From Cupriavidus basilensis (GTDB lineage Bacteria > Pseudomonadota > Gammaproteobacteria > Burkholderiales > Burkholderiaceae): a DNA stretch of 52,972 nucleotides. The notes beneath the pieces were generated by a model. That model was not told the origin of the DNA. It ran no database searches and saw only the letters and a list, made by a program, of their open reading frames with translations. Numbering within the stretch: the first letter of the stretch is position 1; every line of letters starts with the position of its first letter. Below, in pieces: positions 33,945 to 41,961 of the stretch. The stretch covers positions 1 to 52,972 of the forward strand of contig NZ_JARJLM010000500.1 of the NCBI RefSeq assembly GCF_029335485.1. Reading direction: 5' to 3'. The position numbers and the translations under genes were made by a program.

Positions 33945-34571
33945 TCACAATTTCTCGGTCGCGAGCTTCACGCCCAGCCCGACGAACAATGCCCCCATCG
34001 CCTTCGTCAGCCATGCCGAGATGGTCTGGTTACGCCGAAGTGCTCGCGTCATCTCGGAAGCAAGAAAGACATAGGTAACACTAGTCGTAATACCGACCAT
34101 GTAGCCAGTCACGCCGAGCTCAAGGAGATGCTTCACCGGGTGCGGGTCATGCGCGCTCATGAACTGAGGAAGTAGCGCGATATAGAACAGCGCGACCTTG
34201 GGGTTCAACACGTCACTAAGAAGCCCCTGCCAAAAGATACGATGCAGCGCACTCTTGCTGGCACCACCTTCCGAGAGCATAAATCTACCCTTTGCCCGCA
34301 AAGCCCCCCAGCCCAGGTAGACGAGATAAACTGCCCCTACAAACTTCACCACAGTAAATGCCGTTGCAGACGCCAAGACCAACGCCGACAGTCCGGTGAC
34401 TGCTACCAGCAAGTGTACGTAGGCTCCGAGGTTGATTCCAAAGGCAGCACATAACCCGGCAGCGCGTCCCTGTGCGATCGTCCGTCCTAACAGAAATAGC
34501 ATGTCCTGCCCTGGCACTAGGCAGAGCACGAGACTTGCGCCAACGAAAAGCATGTATGTGTGCCAGCTCAT
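33945..34571 (-). CDS. LysE/RhtB-family amino acid exporter
   Basis: 208 residues, inner-membrane, with about six hydrophobic segments. The start MSWHTYMLFVGASLVLCLVPGQDMLFLLGRTIAQGRAAG matches the LysE/RhtB signature (PGPxxxxxxxxxxxxGxxxG), and LSDVLNPKVALFYIALLPQF is the conserved fourth block. Relatives export amino acids such as homoserine, threonine or leucine. GC is lower than in the chromosomal genes, in keeping with island cargo. Confidence 0.88.
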   Translation of the reverse strand: MSWHTYMLFVGASLVLCLVPGQDMLFLLGRTIAQGRAAGLCAAFGINLGAYVHLLVAVTGLSALVLASATAFTVVKFVGAVYLVYLGWGALRAKGRFMLSEGGASKSALHRIFWQGLLSDVLNPKVALFYIALLPQFMSAHDPHPVKHLLELGVTGYMVGITTSVTYVFLASEMTRALRRNQTISAWLTKAMGALFVGLGVKLATEKL

Positions 34572-34799
34572 AATGCCCCCTATTCGGAGTTGGAGTCGCT
34601 CACGCTATCAGCAAAATCATGGCATCAGTTGGAACAGCGGAAATCTTGGGACCGAAGCTCTCTATATTGGAGCCAAGATTCCCGTCCTCCGCAATCCGGC
34701 ATTGCGGGCAGTCCTGCCGCGGCCTCACCGCCCGCTTGCCGGACTGGCCACTAGCACCTTGACGCCGGCCTTCGCCATCCACGGGTGCAGCCGTCTCCG

Positions 34800-35165
34800 C
34801 TAAGCCTGCCGCGGCGCCGTCAACAGGCGATACGCCTGCTCCTCCGATATGTTCAGCCGGTAGTGCCGGGACAGCATGCGCGCGAACTGATGCGCGGCGC
34901 CGGGCTCGCAATGCCTGAGCTGCTCGCGATAGGCCTCCAGTTCGAAACGCAGGCGCCAGCGCGGACTGAGCAGGTAAAGGATGCCCATCGTGCCGCCCGA
35001 GCGCCAGAATTGCCGCACGTGCACTTTCTCGTGCTCGATCAGCGCGTGGCTCGCACCGGGCCGCAGCAGGATCAGCGGACCGGGCGCGAAGCCATCGAAG
35101 CGGCGTGGAATCAGCCAGCGGGTTTCGATCAGCAGGCAGAGAGGCGATTTGCAGAAGCGGATCAT
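34800..35165 (-). CDS. Hypothetical protein with HExxH-like motif
   Basis: 121 residues from the ATG at 35165 (a start at 35207 adds 14). It carries IEHEKVHVRQFW (His45, Glu46, His49), a short zincin-like motif, and a hydrophobic segment GTMGILYLLSPRWRLRFELEAYREQL. It resembles small 'HExxHxxQ' proteins seen in beta-proteobacteria. Whether it is a peptidase is unknown; the domain is small. First chromosomal-style gene after the island. Confidence 0.55.
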   Translation of the reverse strand: MIRFCKSPLCLLIETRWLIPRRFDGFAPGPLILLRPGASHALIEHEKVHVRQFWRSGGTMGILYLLSPRWRLRFELEAYREQLRHCEPGAAHQFARMLSRHYRLNISEEQAYRLLTAPRQA

Positions 35166-35280
35166 GGAGAGCGTAGACGGTGCGGCCCCACAGGCTGCAT
35201 GCGGCATTAGCCTATCAGCCTTTGCACCGGCACGCTCAGCCCAGGCTCCCCCGCGTAACGGCAACCGCCGCCGCCGGGAT

Positions 35281-35307
35281 AAAAAAAGCCCTGCCGACTG
35301 GCAGGGC
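35281..35307 (-). terminator. Rho-independent terminator of the glucarate operon
   Basis: On the minus strand GCCCTGCC (35300-35307) pairs with GGCAGGGC (35288-35295) around a 4-base loop, followed by seven T (35281-35287). It lies 36 bases after the binding-protein stop. Confidence 0.85.
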
Positions 35308-35342
35308 AAGGAGCGGGAAACCTGTGCCGAGTGGCCGTCGCC

Positions 35343-36389
35343 TTACTCGCTGGTGATCTTCCCGGCTTCGATCACGCCCTTCCAGCGCTGGAGCTCCTGT
35401 TTTTCGAACTGGTCGAACTGTTCCGGCGTATTGGCCACCACCTCGAAGCCGCTCTCCGCCAGTTTCTGCCGCATCTGCGGCTCGGCCAGCGCGCTGACCA
35501 GGGCCGCATGCAGCCGGGCCTTGACCTCCTTCGGCAAACCGCGCGGCGCCGCCACGGCCTGCCACGAGTAGACATCCACGCCCTTCACCCCGCCCTCCGC
35601 CATGGTGGGCACATTGGGCAGCACCGGCGAGCGCTGGTCGCCGGTCACGGCGAGCGCCTTCAGCTTGCCGCTGCGGATGTGCTGGAGCACCGCGTTCACG
35701 TTCTGGAAGGAGACGTCCACCTGGCCGGCCAGCAGATCGGAGATCGCGGGCGCCCCGCCCTTATAGGGAACATGCAGTCCCTCGGTCCCGGACTTCTGCC
35801 AGAACAAGGCGGCGGTCAGGTGATCCGACGATCCGGCGCCGGAGGTTGCGAAGGCGACCTTGCCCGGATTCTTCTTCATGTACGCGACCAGTTCCTGCAG
35901 ATTCTTCGCGGGGAAGTCCGGCTTGGTCACCAGCACATTGGGCGCGCGTACCGCCACCGTCAGCAGATCGAAATCCTTGGCCGGATCGTAGGGCAGGTTT
36001 TTCTGCAGGAAGGGATTCACGGCGTAGACGCCGATCGAGGCCACCATCAGGGTGTAGCCATCGGCAGGCGCGCGCTTGACCATGGTCGCGCCGATGGCGC
36101 CGGTGGCGCCCGGGCGATTGTCGATCACGAAGGGCTGGCCGAGCTTTTCGTTGAGCGGCACGGCCAGCATGCGGGCGATGGTGTCGGTGGAACCGCCCGC
36201 GGGAAACGGCACCACCACCGACACGGCCTTCTGCGGCCAGGCCTGTGCCGGGGTGGCCGCGTTCACGGTGCCGGCGGCGGCCAGCGCCGCCACGGTGGCG
36301 ATCATGGCGGCGGCCAGGCGGCCGAAGGTACGCCGCGCGGGCGCGGCGGGCGGGCGGGCCGCACAGGATGATTGGTGGCTATCGGACAT
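35343..36389 (-). CDS. Bug/TctC-family periplasmic binding protein
   Basis: 348 residues with a long, signal-like N-terminus and mature start at about WPQKAVSVVVPFPAGGSTDTIARMLA, followed by the family motifs NRPGATGAIGATMV, AFATSGAGSSDHL, LHVPYKGGAPAISDLLAGQVDV and GLPKEVKARLHAAL. Bug proteins bind carboxylates for TctAB-type transport, but many, like this one, are orphans without permease genes. It is the second gene after gudD, 85 bases on, so the ligand is probably glucarate or a related sugar acid. Confidence 0.88.
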   Translation of the reverse strand: MSDSHQSSCAARPPAAPARRTFGRLAAAMIATVAALAAAGTVNAATPAQAWPQKAVSVVVPFPAGGSTDTIARMLAVPLNEKLGQPFVIDNRPGATGAIGATMVKRAPADGYTLMVASIGVYAVNPFLQKNLPYDPAKDFDLLTVAVRAPNVLVTKPDFPAKNLQELVAYMKKNPGKVAFATSGAGSSDHLTAALFWQKSGTEGLHVPYKGGAPAISDLLAGQVDVSFQNVNAVLQHIRSGKLKALAVTGDQRSPVLPNVPTMAEGGVKGVDVYSWQAVAAPRGLPKEVKARLHAALVSALAEPQMRQKLAESGFEVVANTPEQFDQFEKQELQRWKGVIEAGKITSE

Positions 36390-36474
36390 CGTTGTCTCCT
36401 GATTGCTGACGGGGTTGCTTCTTGCTCTTTGGCTTTTTGCTTGCTTGTTCCCGGACCGGCGTGCTGCCGCGCTC

Positions 36475-37860
36475 TCACCTGACCATGCAGGGGGCCTTGT
36501 TGTTGAAGCTCCAGCCCGGGATCAGGAACTGCATGGCAACGGCATCGTCGCGGGCGCCCAGCCCCAGGTTCTTGTAGCGCTCGTGTGCCAGCGCCACCTG
36601 CTCCATATCGAGCTCGACGCCAAGGCCCGGCAGGGTCGGCACGGCCACCTTGCCGTTCTCGATCTTCAGCGGCGCCCTGGTCAGCCGCTGGCCGTCCTGC
36701 CAGATCCAGTGTGTGTCGATGGCGGTGACGCGGCCCGGTGCGGCGGCGGCCACATGGGTGAACATGGCCAGCGAAATATCGAAGTGATTGTTGGAGTGCG
36801 AGCCCCACGTGAGCCCCCAGTCGGCGCACATCTGCGCCACCCGTACCGATCCCTGCATGGTCCAGAAATGCGGATCGGCCAGCGGGATGTCCACCGCTTG
36901 CAGGCGCACGGCGTGACCCATCTGGCGCCAGTCGGTGGCGATCATATTGGTGGCGGTGGGCAGGCCTGTGGCGGTACGGAACTCGGCCATGATCTCGCGG
37001 CCCGAATAGCCGTCCTCGGCGCCGCACGGGTCTTCTGCATAGGCCAGTACACCGCGCTTGTCGCGGCACAGGCGCACGGCTTCGGCCAGCGACCACGCGC
37101 CATTGGGATCGAGGGTGATGCGTGCCCTGGGGAAGCGCTCGGCAAGGGCCAGGACGGCCTCCATCTCCTCGTCGCCGCGCAGCACGCCGCCCTTGAGCTT
37201 GAAATCGTTGAAGCCGTAGCGCTCATACGCGGCCTCGGCCAGGCGCACCACGCCCTCGGCGCTCATCGCGGCTTCGTTGCGCAGGCGGAACCAGGCGTCG
37301 TCGGCATCCGGCTCGCTGCGGTAGCCGAGCGTGGTGCGGTTGCGGTCGCCGATATAGAACAGGTAGCCCAGCATCTCCACCGCATCGCGCTGCTGCCCCT
37401 CGCCCAGCAGCGCGGCCACGGGCACGCCGAGATGCTTGCCGAGCAGGTCGAGCAACGCCGCCTCCAGCGCAGTGACGGCGTGGATCGCGATGCGCAGGTC
37501 GAAGGTCTGCAGGCCCCGCCCGCCCGCGTCGCGGCTGGCAAAGGCACTGCGCACGCGATTGAGCAAGGCCTGGTAGTCGCCGATCGACTGGCCTGCCAGC
37601 AGCTCACGGGCATCCTCCAGGGTCTGGCGGATGCCTTCCCCGCCGGGCACCTCGCCGACGCCGGTATTGCCCGCGCTGTCCTTCAGGATGACGATATTGC
37701 GAGTGAAGAAGGGACCATGCGCGCCGGACAGGTTCATCAGCATGCTGTCGTGGCCAGCCACGGGCACGACGGTCAGGTCGGTGACGGTGGGCGTGCCGGC
37801 CAGGCGCACGGCCGGGGACGCATCGCGGTTTGCGGGGACAGGGGCAGGCGTTTGGGTCAT
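36475..37860 (-). CDS. gudD: Glucarate dehydratase
   Basis: 461 residues of the enolase superfamily; dehydrates D-glucarate to 5-dehydro-4-deoxy-D-glucarate. It shows [17 protein letters not shown] and [21 protein letters not shown] at the N-terminus, the basic [11 protein letters not shown], the metal ligands in [11 protein letters not shown] and [18 protein letters not shown], and the catalytic [10 protein letters not shown]. The ATG at 37860 gives the family's usual length. Divergent from the FadR-type regulator, which probably controls it. Confidence 0.93.
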   Translation of the reverse strand: MTQTPAPVPANRDASPAVRLAGTPTVTDLTVVPVAGHDSMLMNLSGAHGPFFTRNIVILKDSAGNTGVGEVPGGEGIRQTLEDARELLAGQSIGDYQALLNRVRSAFASRDAGGRGLQTFDLRIAIHAVTALEAALLDLLGKHLGVPVAALLGEGQQRDAVEMLGYLFYIGDRNRTTLGYRSEPDADDAWFRLRNEAAMSAEGVVRLAEAAYERYGFNDFKLKGGVLRGDEEMEAVLALAERFPRARITLDPNGAWSLAEAVRLCRDKRGVLAYAEDPCGAEDGYSGREIMAEFRTATGLPTATNMIATDWRQMGHAVRLQAVDIPLADPHFWTMQGSVRVAQMCADWGLTWGSHSNNHFDISLAMFTHVAAAAPGRVTAIDTHWIWQDGQRLTRAPLKIENGKVAVPTLPGLGVELDMEQVALAHERYKNLGLGARDDAVAMQFLIPGWSFNNKAPCMVR

Positions 37861-38092
37861 CTCGAATTCCGGCGGGATAAGCCGCCCGCGCCCCACTGGG
37901 CTTGAGCGGGATTGCCGGGCGGCTCGGGTTGTCTCGGTTTGCATGGACCGGCTGGCGCCGGTTCTTTGTAGTCTGCACAGGTTTCAGCGCGCGTTGCTTA
38001 AAAGGCGCAAGAAGCCTGTTATCCGTCGTCGTATCTCTTGGAGCGCAGTATAATTAGCGCATTCCGATCAGGTCAAGTCCTCGCTCATCATC

Positions 38093-38839
38093 ATGTCGAA
38101 CCCCATGCTTGCCTCCTCCACTCCGCTACGGCGCCGCGGCCGCACGCTTGCCGAAGAGGCCGTGAGCAACCTGAGCGAACGCATCCTGCAGGGCCAGATC
38201 AAGCCGGGCGACAAACTGCCGACCGAGTCCGAGATCATGGCGGCGCTAGGCGTCAGCCGCACCGTGGTGCGCGAAGCGCTGTCGCGGCTGCAGGCCAGCG
38301 GCCTGGTCGAGACCCGCCACGGCATCGGCACCTTCGTGCTGGAGCGCAGCGCCGAAAGCGGCTCGCCCTTCCGCATCGACCCCGCCACCATGGGGACCGC
38401 CATGGATGTGCTGGCCATGCTGGAATTCCGCGTTAGCCTGGAAGCGGAGGCGGCCAGCCTGGCGGCGACCCGCCGCAGCGACGAGCATCTCGCCGCGATG
38501 CGCCAGGCGCTCGACGAACTCAAGCGCACCGCGGCGGGCGGCGAGGACTCGGTGATCGCCGATTTCCAGTTCCACCTGGCCATTGCGCGCGCCACCGGCA
38601 ACCGCTACTTCACCGATATCATGGGCCATCTCGGCACCATGGTGATCCCGCGCAGCCGCCTGCACGTCAGCACGCAGGAACGCGAGCAGTACCTCGAACG
38701 CGTCAATATCGAGCACGAGAACATCTACGACGCCATCGAACGGCGCGACCCCGAAGGCGCCAAGGCCGCCATGCGCATGCACCTGACCAACAGCCGCGAG
38801 CGCCTGCGCAAGGCCTCGGCCGCAGTGGAAGCCGGCTAG
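38093..38839 (+). CDS. FadR-subfamily GntR regulator of the glucarate locus
   Basis: 248 residues: winged helix at 15-85 (LAEEAVSNLSERILQGQIKPGDKLPTESEIMAALGVSRTVVREALSRLQASGLV) and a C-terminal FCD ligand-binding domain (EFRVSLEAEAASLAA, DFQFHLAIARATGN, EHENIYDAIERRDPEGAKAAM with metal-binding Asp/His). It lies between gudD and the aldehyde dehydrogenase gene and most likely responds to glucarate or a product. A TATAAT is at 38049-38054 before its start. Related to GudR/GarR-type regulators. Confidence 0.88.
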   Translation: MSNPMLASSTPLRRRGRTLAEEAVSNLSERILQGQIKPGDKLPTESEIMAALGVSRTVVREALSRLQASGLVETRHGIGTFVLERSAESGSPFRIDPATMGTAMDVLAMLEFRVSLEAEAASLAATRRSDEHLAAMRQALDELKRTAAGGEDSVIADFQFHLAIARATGNRYFTDIMGHLGTMVIPRSRLHVSTQEREQYLERVNIEHENIYDAIERRDPEGAKAAMRMHLTNSRERLRKASAAVEAG

Positions 38840-38898
38840 GGCCGGCGCCAGGAGAACCCGGGGACCGGGTTTTCCTGCTTGCCGCAGGACCGTTTTAT

Positions 38899-38918
38899 GT
38901 TATAGGATGTCTTATAAC
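38899..38918. promoter_or_regulatory. Putative FadR-type operator
   Basis: GTTATA (38899-38904) and TATAAC (38913-38918) form an inverted repeat with an 8-base spacer in an AT-rich patch between the regulator gene and the aldehyde dehydrogenase gene. It probably overlaps the promoter of the latter. Confidence 0.5.
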
Positions 38919-39121
38919 TAAGAAGACCGCGCCTCCCCACAAGGAACCAGTCTGTCGTGCTAGCCGCAAAGCCACATGCGGGCGGCGCGCGCAGGCCGCT
39001 CCCGAGACACGGGCAGGTGTTGCCGGAACCGCCTCGGCGGCCATGCCGGGCAAGCCCGAATTCCCGCTCGCGCCGCTGCGCGAGTCCCCTTTCGATCGCA
39101 GTTGAAAAGCAGGAAACGCTC

Positions 39122-40699
39122 ATGACCATCACCGGCGACATGCTGATAGGCGCCAGCGCTGTGCGCGGCACCAGCAAGATCTTCCATGCCACCAACCCGG
39201 CCACGGGTGAAACGCTCGCACCGGCATTCCGCGGCGGCGGTGCCGCCGAAGCCGAGCGCGCCTGTGCGCTGGCCGAGGCCGCCTTCGATACCTACCGCAA
39301 CACCGCCCCGGAAACCCGCGCGCAATTGCTGGAATCGATTGCCAGTGGCCTCGAAGCGTTGGGCGACACGCTGATCGAGCGCGCCCATGCCGAGAGCGCA
39401 CTGCCGGTCGCACGCCTGCAAGGCGAGCGGGGACGCACCGCCAACCAGTTGCGCCTGTTCGCGAGCGTGCTGCGCGATGGCCGCTGGCAAGCGGCCACGC
39501 TCGATTCCGCCCTGCCTGAACGCACGCCGCCGCGTCCGGACCTGCGCATGCAGAAGATCGCCGTCGGCCCCGTCGCGGTGTTCGGCGCCAGCAACTTCCC
39601 GCTCGCCTTCTCGGTGGCCGGCGGCGACACCGCATCGGCGCTGGCAGCCGGCTGCCCGGTCATCGTCAAGGCGCACTCGGCCCACCTCGGCACCTCCGAA
39701 CTGGTCGGCCGCGTGATCCAGAAAGCGGTGGCCGACGCCGGTCTGCCGGAAGGCGTGTTCTCGCTGCTGGTGGGTTCGGGCGTGGCCATCGGCACGGCGC
39801 TGGTGGCACATCCGTCGATCCAGGCGGTGGGCTTCACCGGCTCGCGCAGCGGCGGCCTGGCACTGGTGCAAACGGCCAACAGCCGGCCCCAGCCGATCCC
39901 GGTCTATGCCGAGATGAGCAGCATCAATCCTGTGTTCCTGCTGCCGGCCGCCCTGGATGCACGCGCGCAGGAAATCGCGCGCCACCTGGTGGATTCGCTG
40001 GTGATGGGCGTAGGCCAGTTCTGCACCAACCCCGGCCTGCTGCTGGCGGTGGAAAGCCCGGCGCTCGATGTGTTCCGCCAGGGTGCCATTGCCGCACTGG
40101 CGGAAAAAGCCGCGGCCACCATGCTGACCCCGGGCATCTCCCAGGCTTATGACAACGGCGTGGCCCAACTCGGCGACATCGAAGGACTGCGCCGCATCGG
40201 CACAGGCCAGGCGCCGACCGGCCCCAACCAGGCCCGCCCCGCGCTGTTCGAAACCACCGCCGCGCGCTTCCTCGCGGACCATCGCATGGAAGCCGAGGTG
40301 TTCGGCCCGTCCTCGGTGCTGGTCGTATGCCGCGACCATGAGGAAATGCTGTCCGTGGCGCGCCGCCTGGAAGGCCAGCTCACCGCCACCGTGCAAGCGG
40401 ATGCGGGCGACAGCGCCCCGGCCCGCAGCCTGCTGACCGTGCTGGAGCGCAAGGCGGGGCGCGTGCTGTTCAACGGTTATCCCACCGGCGTGGAAGTATC
40501 GTATGCGATGGTGCATGGCGGCCCGTTCCCCGCCACGTCCGACACGCGCGCCACCTCGGTGGGCGCCTCCGCCATCGATCGCTTCCTGCGTCCGGTGTGC
40601 TACCAGAACGTGCCGGCAGCATGGCTGCCGCCCGCGCTGCAGGAAGGCAATCCGCTGGGCGCCTGGCGGCTTACCGACGGCCAGCTGGGCCGCGGCTGA
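39122..40699 (+). CDS. Aldehyde dehydrogenase (2-oxoglutarate semialdehyde type)
   Basis: 525 residues, with the features of the NADP-dependent alpha-ketoglutaric semialdehyde dehydrogenases: VFGASNFPLAFSVAGGDTASALAAGCPVIVKAHSAH, GFTGSRSGGLAL, catalytic Glu264 (VYAEMSSINP) and catalytic Cys301 (GQFCTNPG). It would oxidise 2,5-dioxopentanoate to 2-oxoglutarate, the last step of the oxidative glucarate and pentose pathways. The enzyme that makes its substrate from the glucarate dehydratase product is not nearby. It converges on the reductase gene. Confidence 0.88.
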   Translation: MTITGDMLIGASAVRGTSKIFHATNPATGETLAPAFRGGGAAEAERACALAEAAFDTYRNTAPETRAQLLESIASGLEALGDTLIERAHAESALPVARLQGERGRTANQLRLFASVLRDGRWQAATLDSALPERTPPRPDLRMQKIAVGPVAVFGASNFPLAFSVAGGDTASALAAGCPVIVKAHSAHLGTSELVGRVIQKAVADAGLPEGVFSLLVGSGVAIGTALVAHPSIQAVGFTGSRSGGLALVQTANSRPQPIPVYAEMSSINPVFLLPAALDARAQEIARHLVDSLVMGVGQFCTNPGLLLAVESPALDVFRQGAIAALAEKAAATMLTPGISQAYDNGVAQLGDIEGLRRIGTGQAPTGPNQARPALFETTAARFLADHRMEAEVFGPSSVLVVCRDHEEMLSVARRLEGQLTATVQADAGDSAPARSLLTVLERKAGRVLFNGYPTGVEVSYAMVHGGPFPATSDTRATSVGASAIDRFLRPVCYQNVPAAWLPPALQEGNPLGAWRLTDGQLGRG

Positions 40700-40773
40700 A
40701 GCCCGCTGGCGGCGGTCCGCGGCGCGCGGCGACGGCGTGCCCGCCGCCACCGCCATGAAGCGAAAACGCGTAC

Positions 40774-41829
40774 CTATCTTGCCGGCCTGAGCGCGGTGAT
40801 AAACGCGTCGCTGTGGAACCCGGCGGGACTCAGCCCGTTGTCGCGCGTCAAGACATGGCTGGCGGCGTCCACCATCAGCGGATTGCCGCAGGCATAGACC
40901 TCGTGCCGGGAAAGATCCGGGAAGTCGGACGCCACTGCCTCGTGCACAAAGCCGGTGCGGCCACCCCAGGGTCCGCCCGGCTCGGAGAGCACGGGAACGA
41001 AGCGCAAGCGTTCGCTCGACGCAGCCCACTGCGCCGCCTCCTCGTAGGCATAGAGATCCTCCTTGCGCCGGCCGCCCCAATAGAGCGCGGCACCGCGCCT
41101 TGAAAGCGCCGCGTGGTGGCTGCGCATGAACGAAGCGATCGGGGCATACCCCGTACCGGAGGCGAGCAGGATGACCGGCGCATCGGAATCCTGGAGCGCA
41201 AATGCGCCGAACGGCCCCGCCAGGCGCAGCACGTCCCTCGGTTTCAGCTTCTCGTACACATGCGGCGAGAACCGCCCGCCGGGCATGGCGCGGACATGCC
41301 ATTCGACCGTGCCGTGCGCGTCGGGCGCGTTCGCCATCGAGTAGCTGCGCCGCGTGCCGTCACGCAGTATCACATCCATGTACTGCCCGGGGGAAAACGA
41401 GAAGCCAGTCCCCGCCTGCACGCGCAGCGATACGATGGCAACATCCGCGCTGACCCGGCGCACCTCTGCCACGCGCGCCGGGGCCTGCACCACGCGCCGC
41501 CCCGGGATACGGGATACTTCCGGCGCTTCCAGCGTGACATCGGTCACCGGCCGCGCGGTACAGGTCAGGCAGTACCCCGGGCGTATGCCTTCCGGTATGA
41601 AGCCGGCGGGATACGCGACCTCCCCCGCGATCACGCGTGCCTCGCACGCATTGCACTCGCCCCGGCGGCAACTGTGCTTCGGGAAAAAGCCTTGCGACAG
41701 CGCCGTCTCCAGCAGCGATTCGCCGGGGGTGCACCGCAGCTGGACACCCGCGGGCTCGATGGTCAGCGTTGCCGGCGCTCCGGCCCCATCCTCGGGCCGG
41801 GCCAGTTGTGCCTCAGTTTCGGGCGCCAT
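40774..41829 (-). CDS. Ferredoxin-type NAD(P)H reductase of the oxygenase operon
   Basis: 351 residues: an N-terminal plant-type [2Fe-2S] domain with Cys54, Cys59, Cys62 and Cys90 (HSCRRGECNACEA, YCLTCTA), an FAD domain with RSYSMAN, and an NAD domain with LASGTGYAPIASF and ending with YACGNPLMV. This order matches the class of CDP-6-deoxy-L-threo-glyceroglucoseen/phenol-hydroxylase-like reductases. It should pass electrons from NAD(P)H to the ferredoxin and Rieske oxygenase genes of the same operon. Last gene of the operon. Confidence 0.88.
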   Translation of the reverse strand: MAPETEAQLARPEDGAGAPATLTIEPAGVQLRCTPGESLLETALSQGFFPKHSCRRGECNACEARVIAGEVAYPAGFIPEGIRPGYCLTCTARPVTDVTLEAPEVSRIPGRRVVQAPARVAEVRRVSADVAIVSLRVQAGTGFSFSPGQYMDVILRDGTRRSYSMANAPDAHGTVEWHVRAMPGGRFSPHVYEKLKPRDVLRLAGPFGAFALQDSDAPVILLASGTGYAPIASFMRSHHAALSRRGAALYWGGRRKEDLYAYEEAAQWAASSERLRFVPVLSEPGGPWGGRTGFVHEAVASDFPDLSRHEVYACGNPLMVDAASHVLTRDNGLSPAGFHSDAFITALRPAR

Positions 41830-41911
41830 CTTGATGTTCCGTTTTCCGTGCCCGCGCGTCGGCGCCGATATGGCGGGAGCCGATGATTGCGGCCGTCAGT
41901 CTTTGCGTCAT
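41813..41911 (-). pseudogene. Relic of acylating acetaldehyde dehydrogenase
   Basis: A 32-codon frame starts MTQRLTAAIIGSRHIGAD, close to the N-terminus of the acylating acetaldehyde dehydrogenases MhpF/BphJ (MTxKxKAAIIGSGNIGTDLM). The Shine-Dalgarno CAGGAAG before the ATG is retained. The match ends after 17 or so residues, and the rest is unrelated (ARARKTEHQDGARN). The gene was deleted, leaving its start in place in the meta-cleavage operon. The stop overlaps the beginning of the reductase gene. Confidence 0.55.
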
Positions 41912-41934
41912 GTTTGCTTCCTGTCGCTCTGTGA

Positions 41935-41957
41935 GATTCGGATTCGGATTCGGATTC
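41935..41957 (+). repeat. Hexanucleotide tandem repeat
   Basis: GATTCG occurs 3.8 times in a row between the CoA ligase stop and the relic acetaldehyde dehydrogenase start. It may vary in copy number. Confidence 0.8.
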
Positions 41958-41961
41958 AAGT

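Noticed and set aside
34720-34745. Possible right attachment site (CTCACCGCCCGCTTGCC) resembling the tRNA-Ser 3' end
   Set aside because: Matches are interrupted and short; not better than chance in GC-rich DNA.
34747-34800. Small minus-strand frame ending VKVLVASPASGR after the stop of the HExxH-like gene
   Set aside because: Looks like a protein C-terminus but is only about 20 codons; no family recognised.
38960-41302. A 780-codon minus-strand open frame
   Set aside because: It is antisense to the aldehyde dehydrogenase and overlaps the reductase; composition is His/Arg/Gln-rich and no domain is seen. High-GC shadow frame.
41935-41957. Short tandem repeats as a CRISPR array
   Set aside because: Units are 6 bases without spacers; no cas genes in the window.
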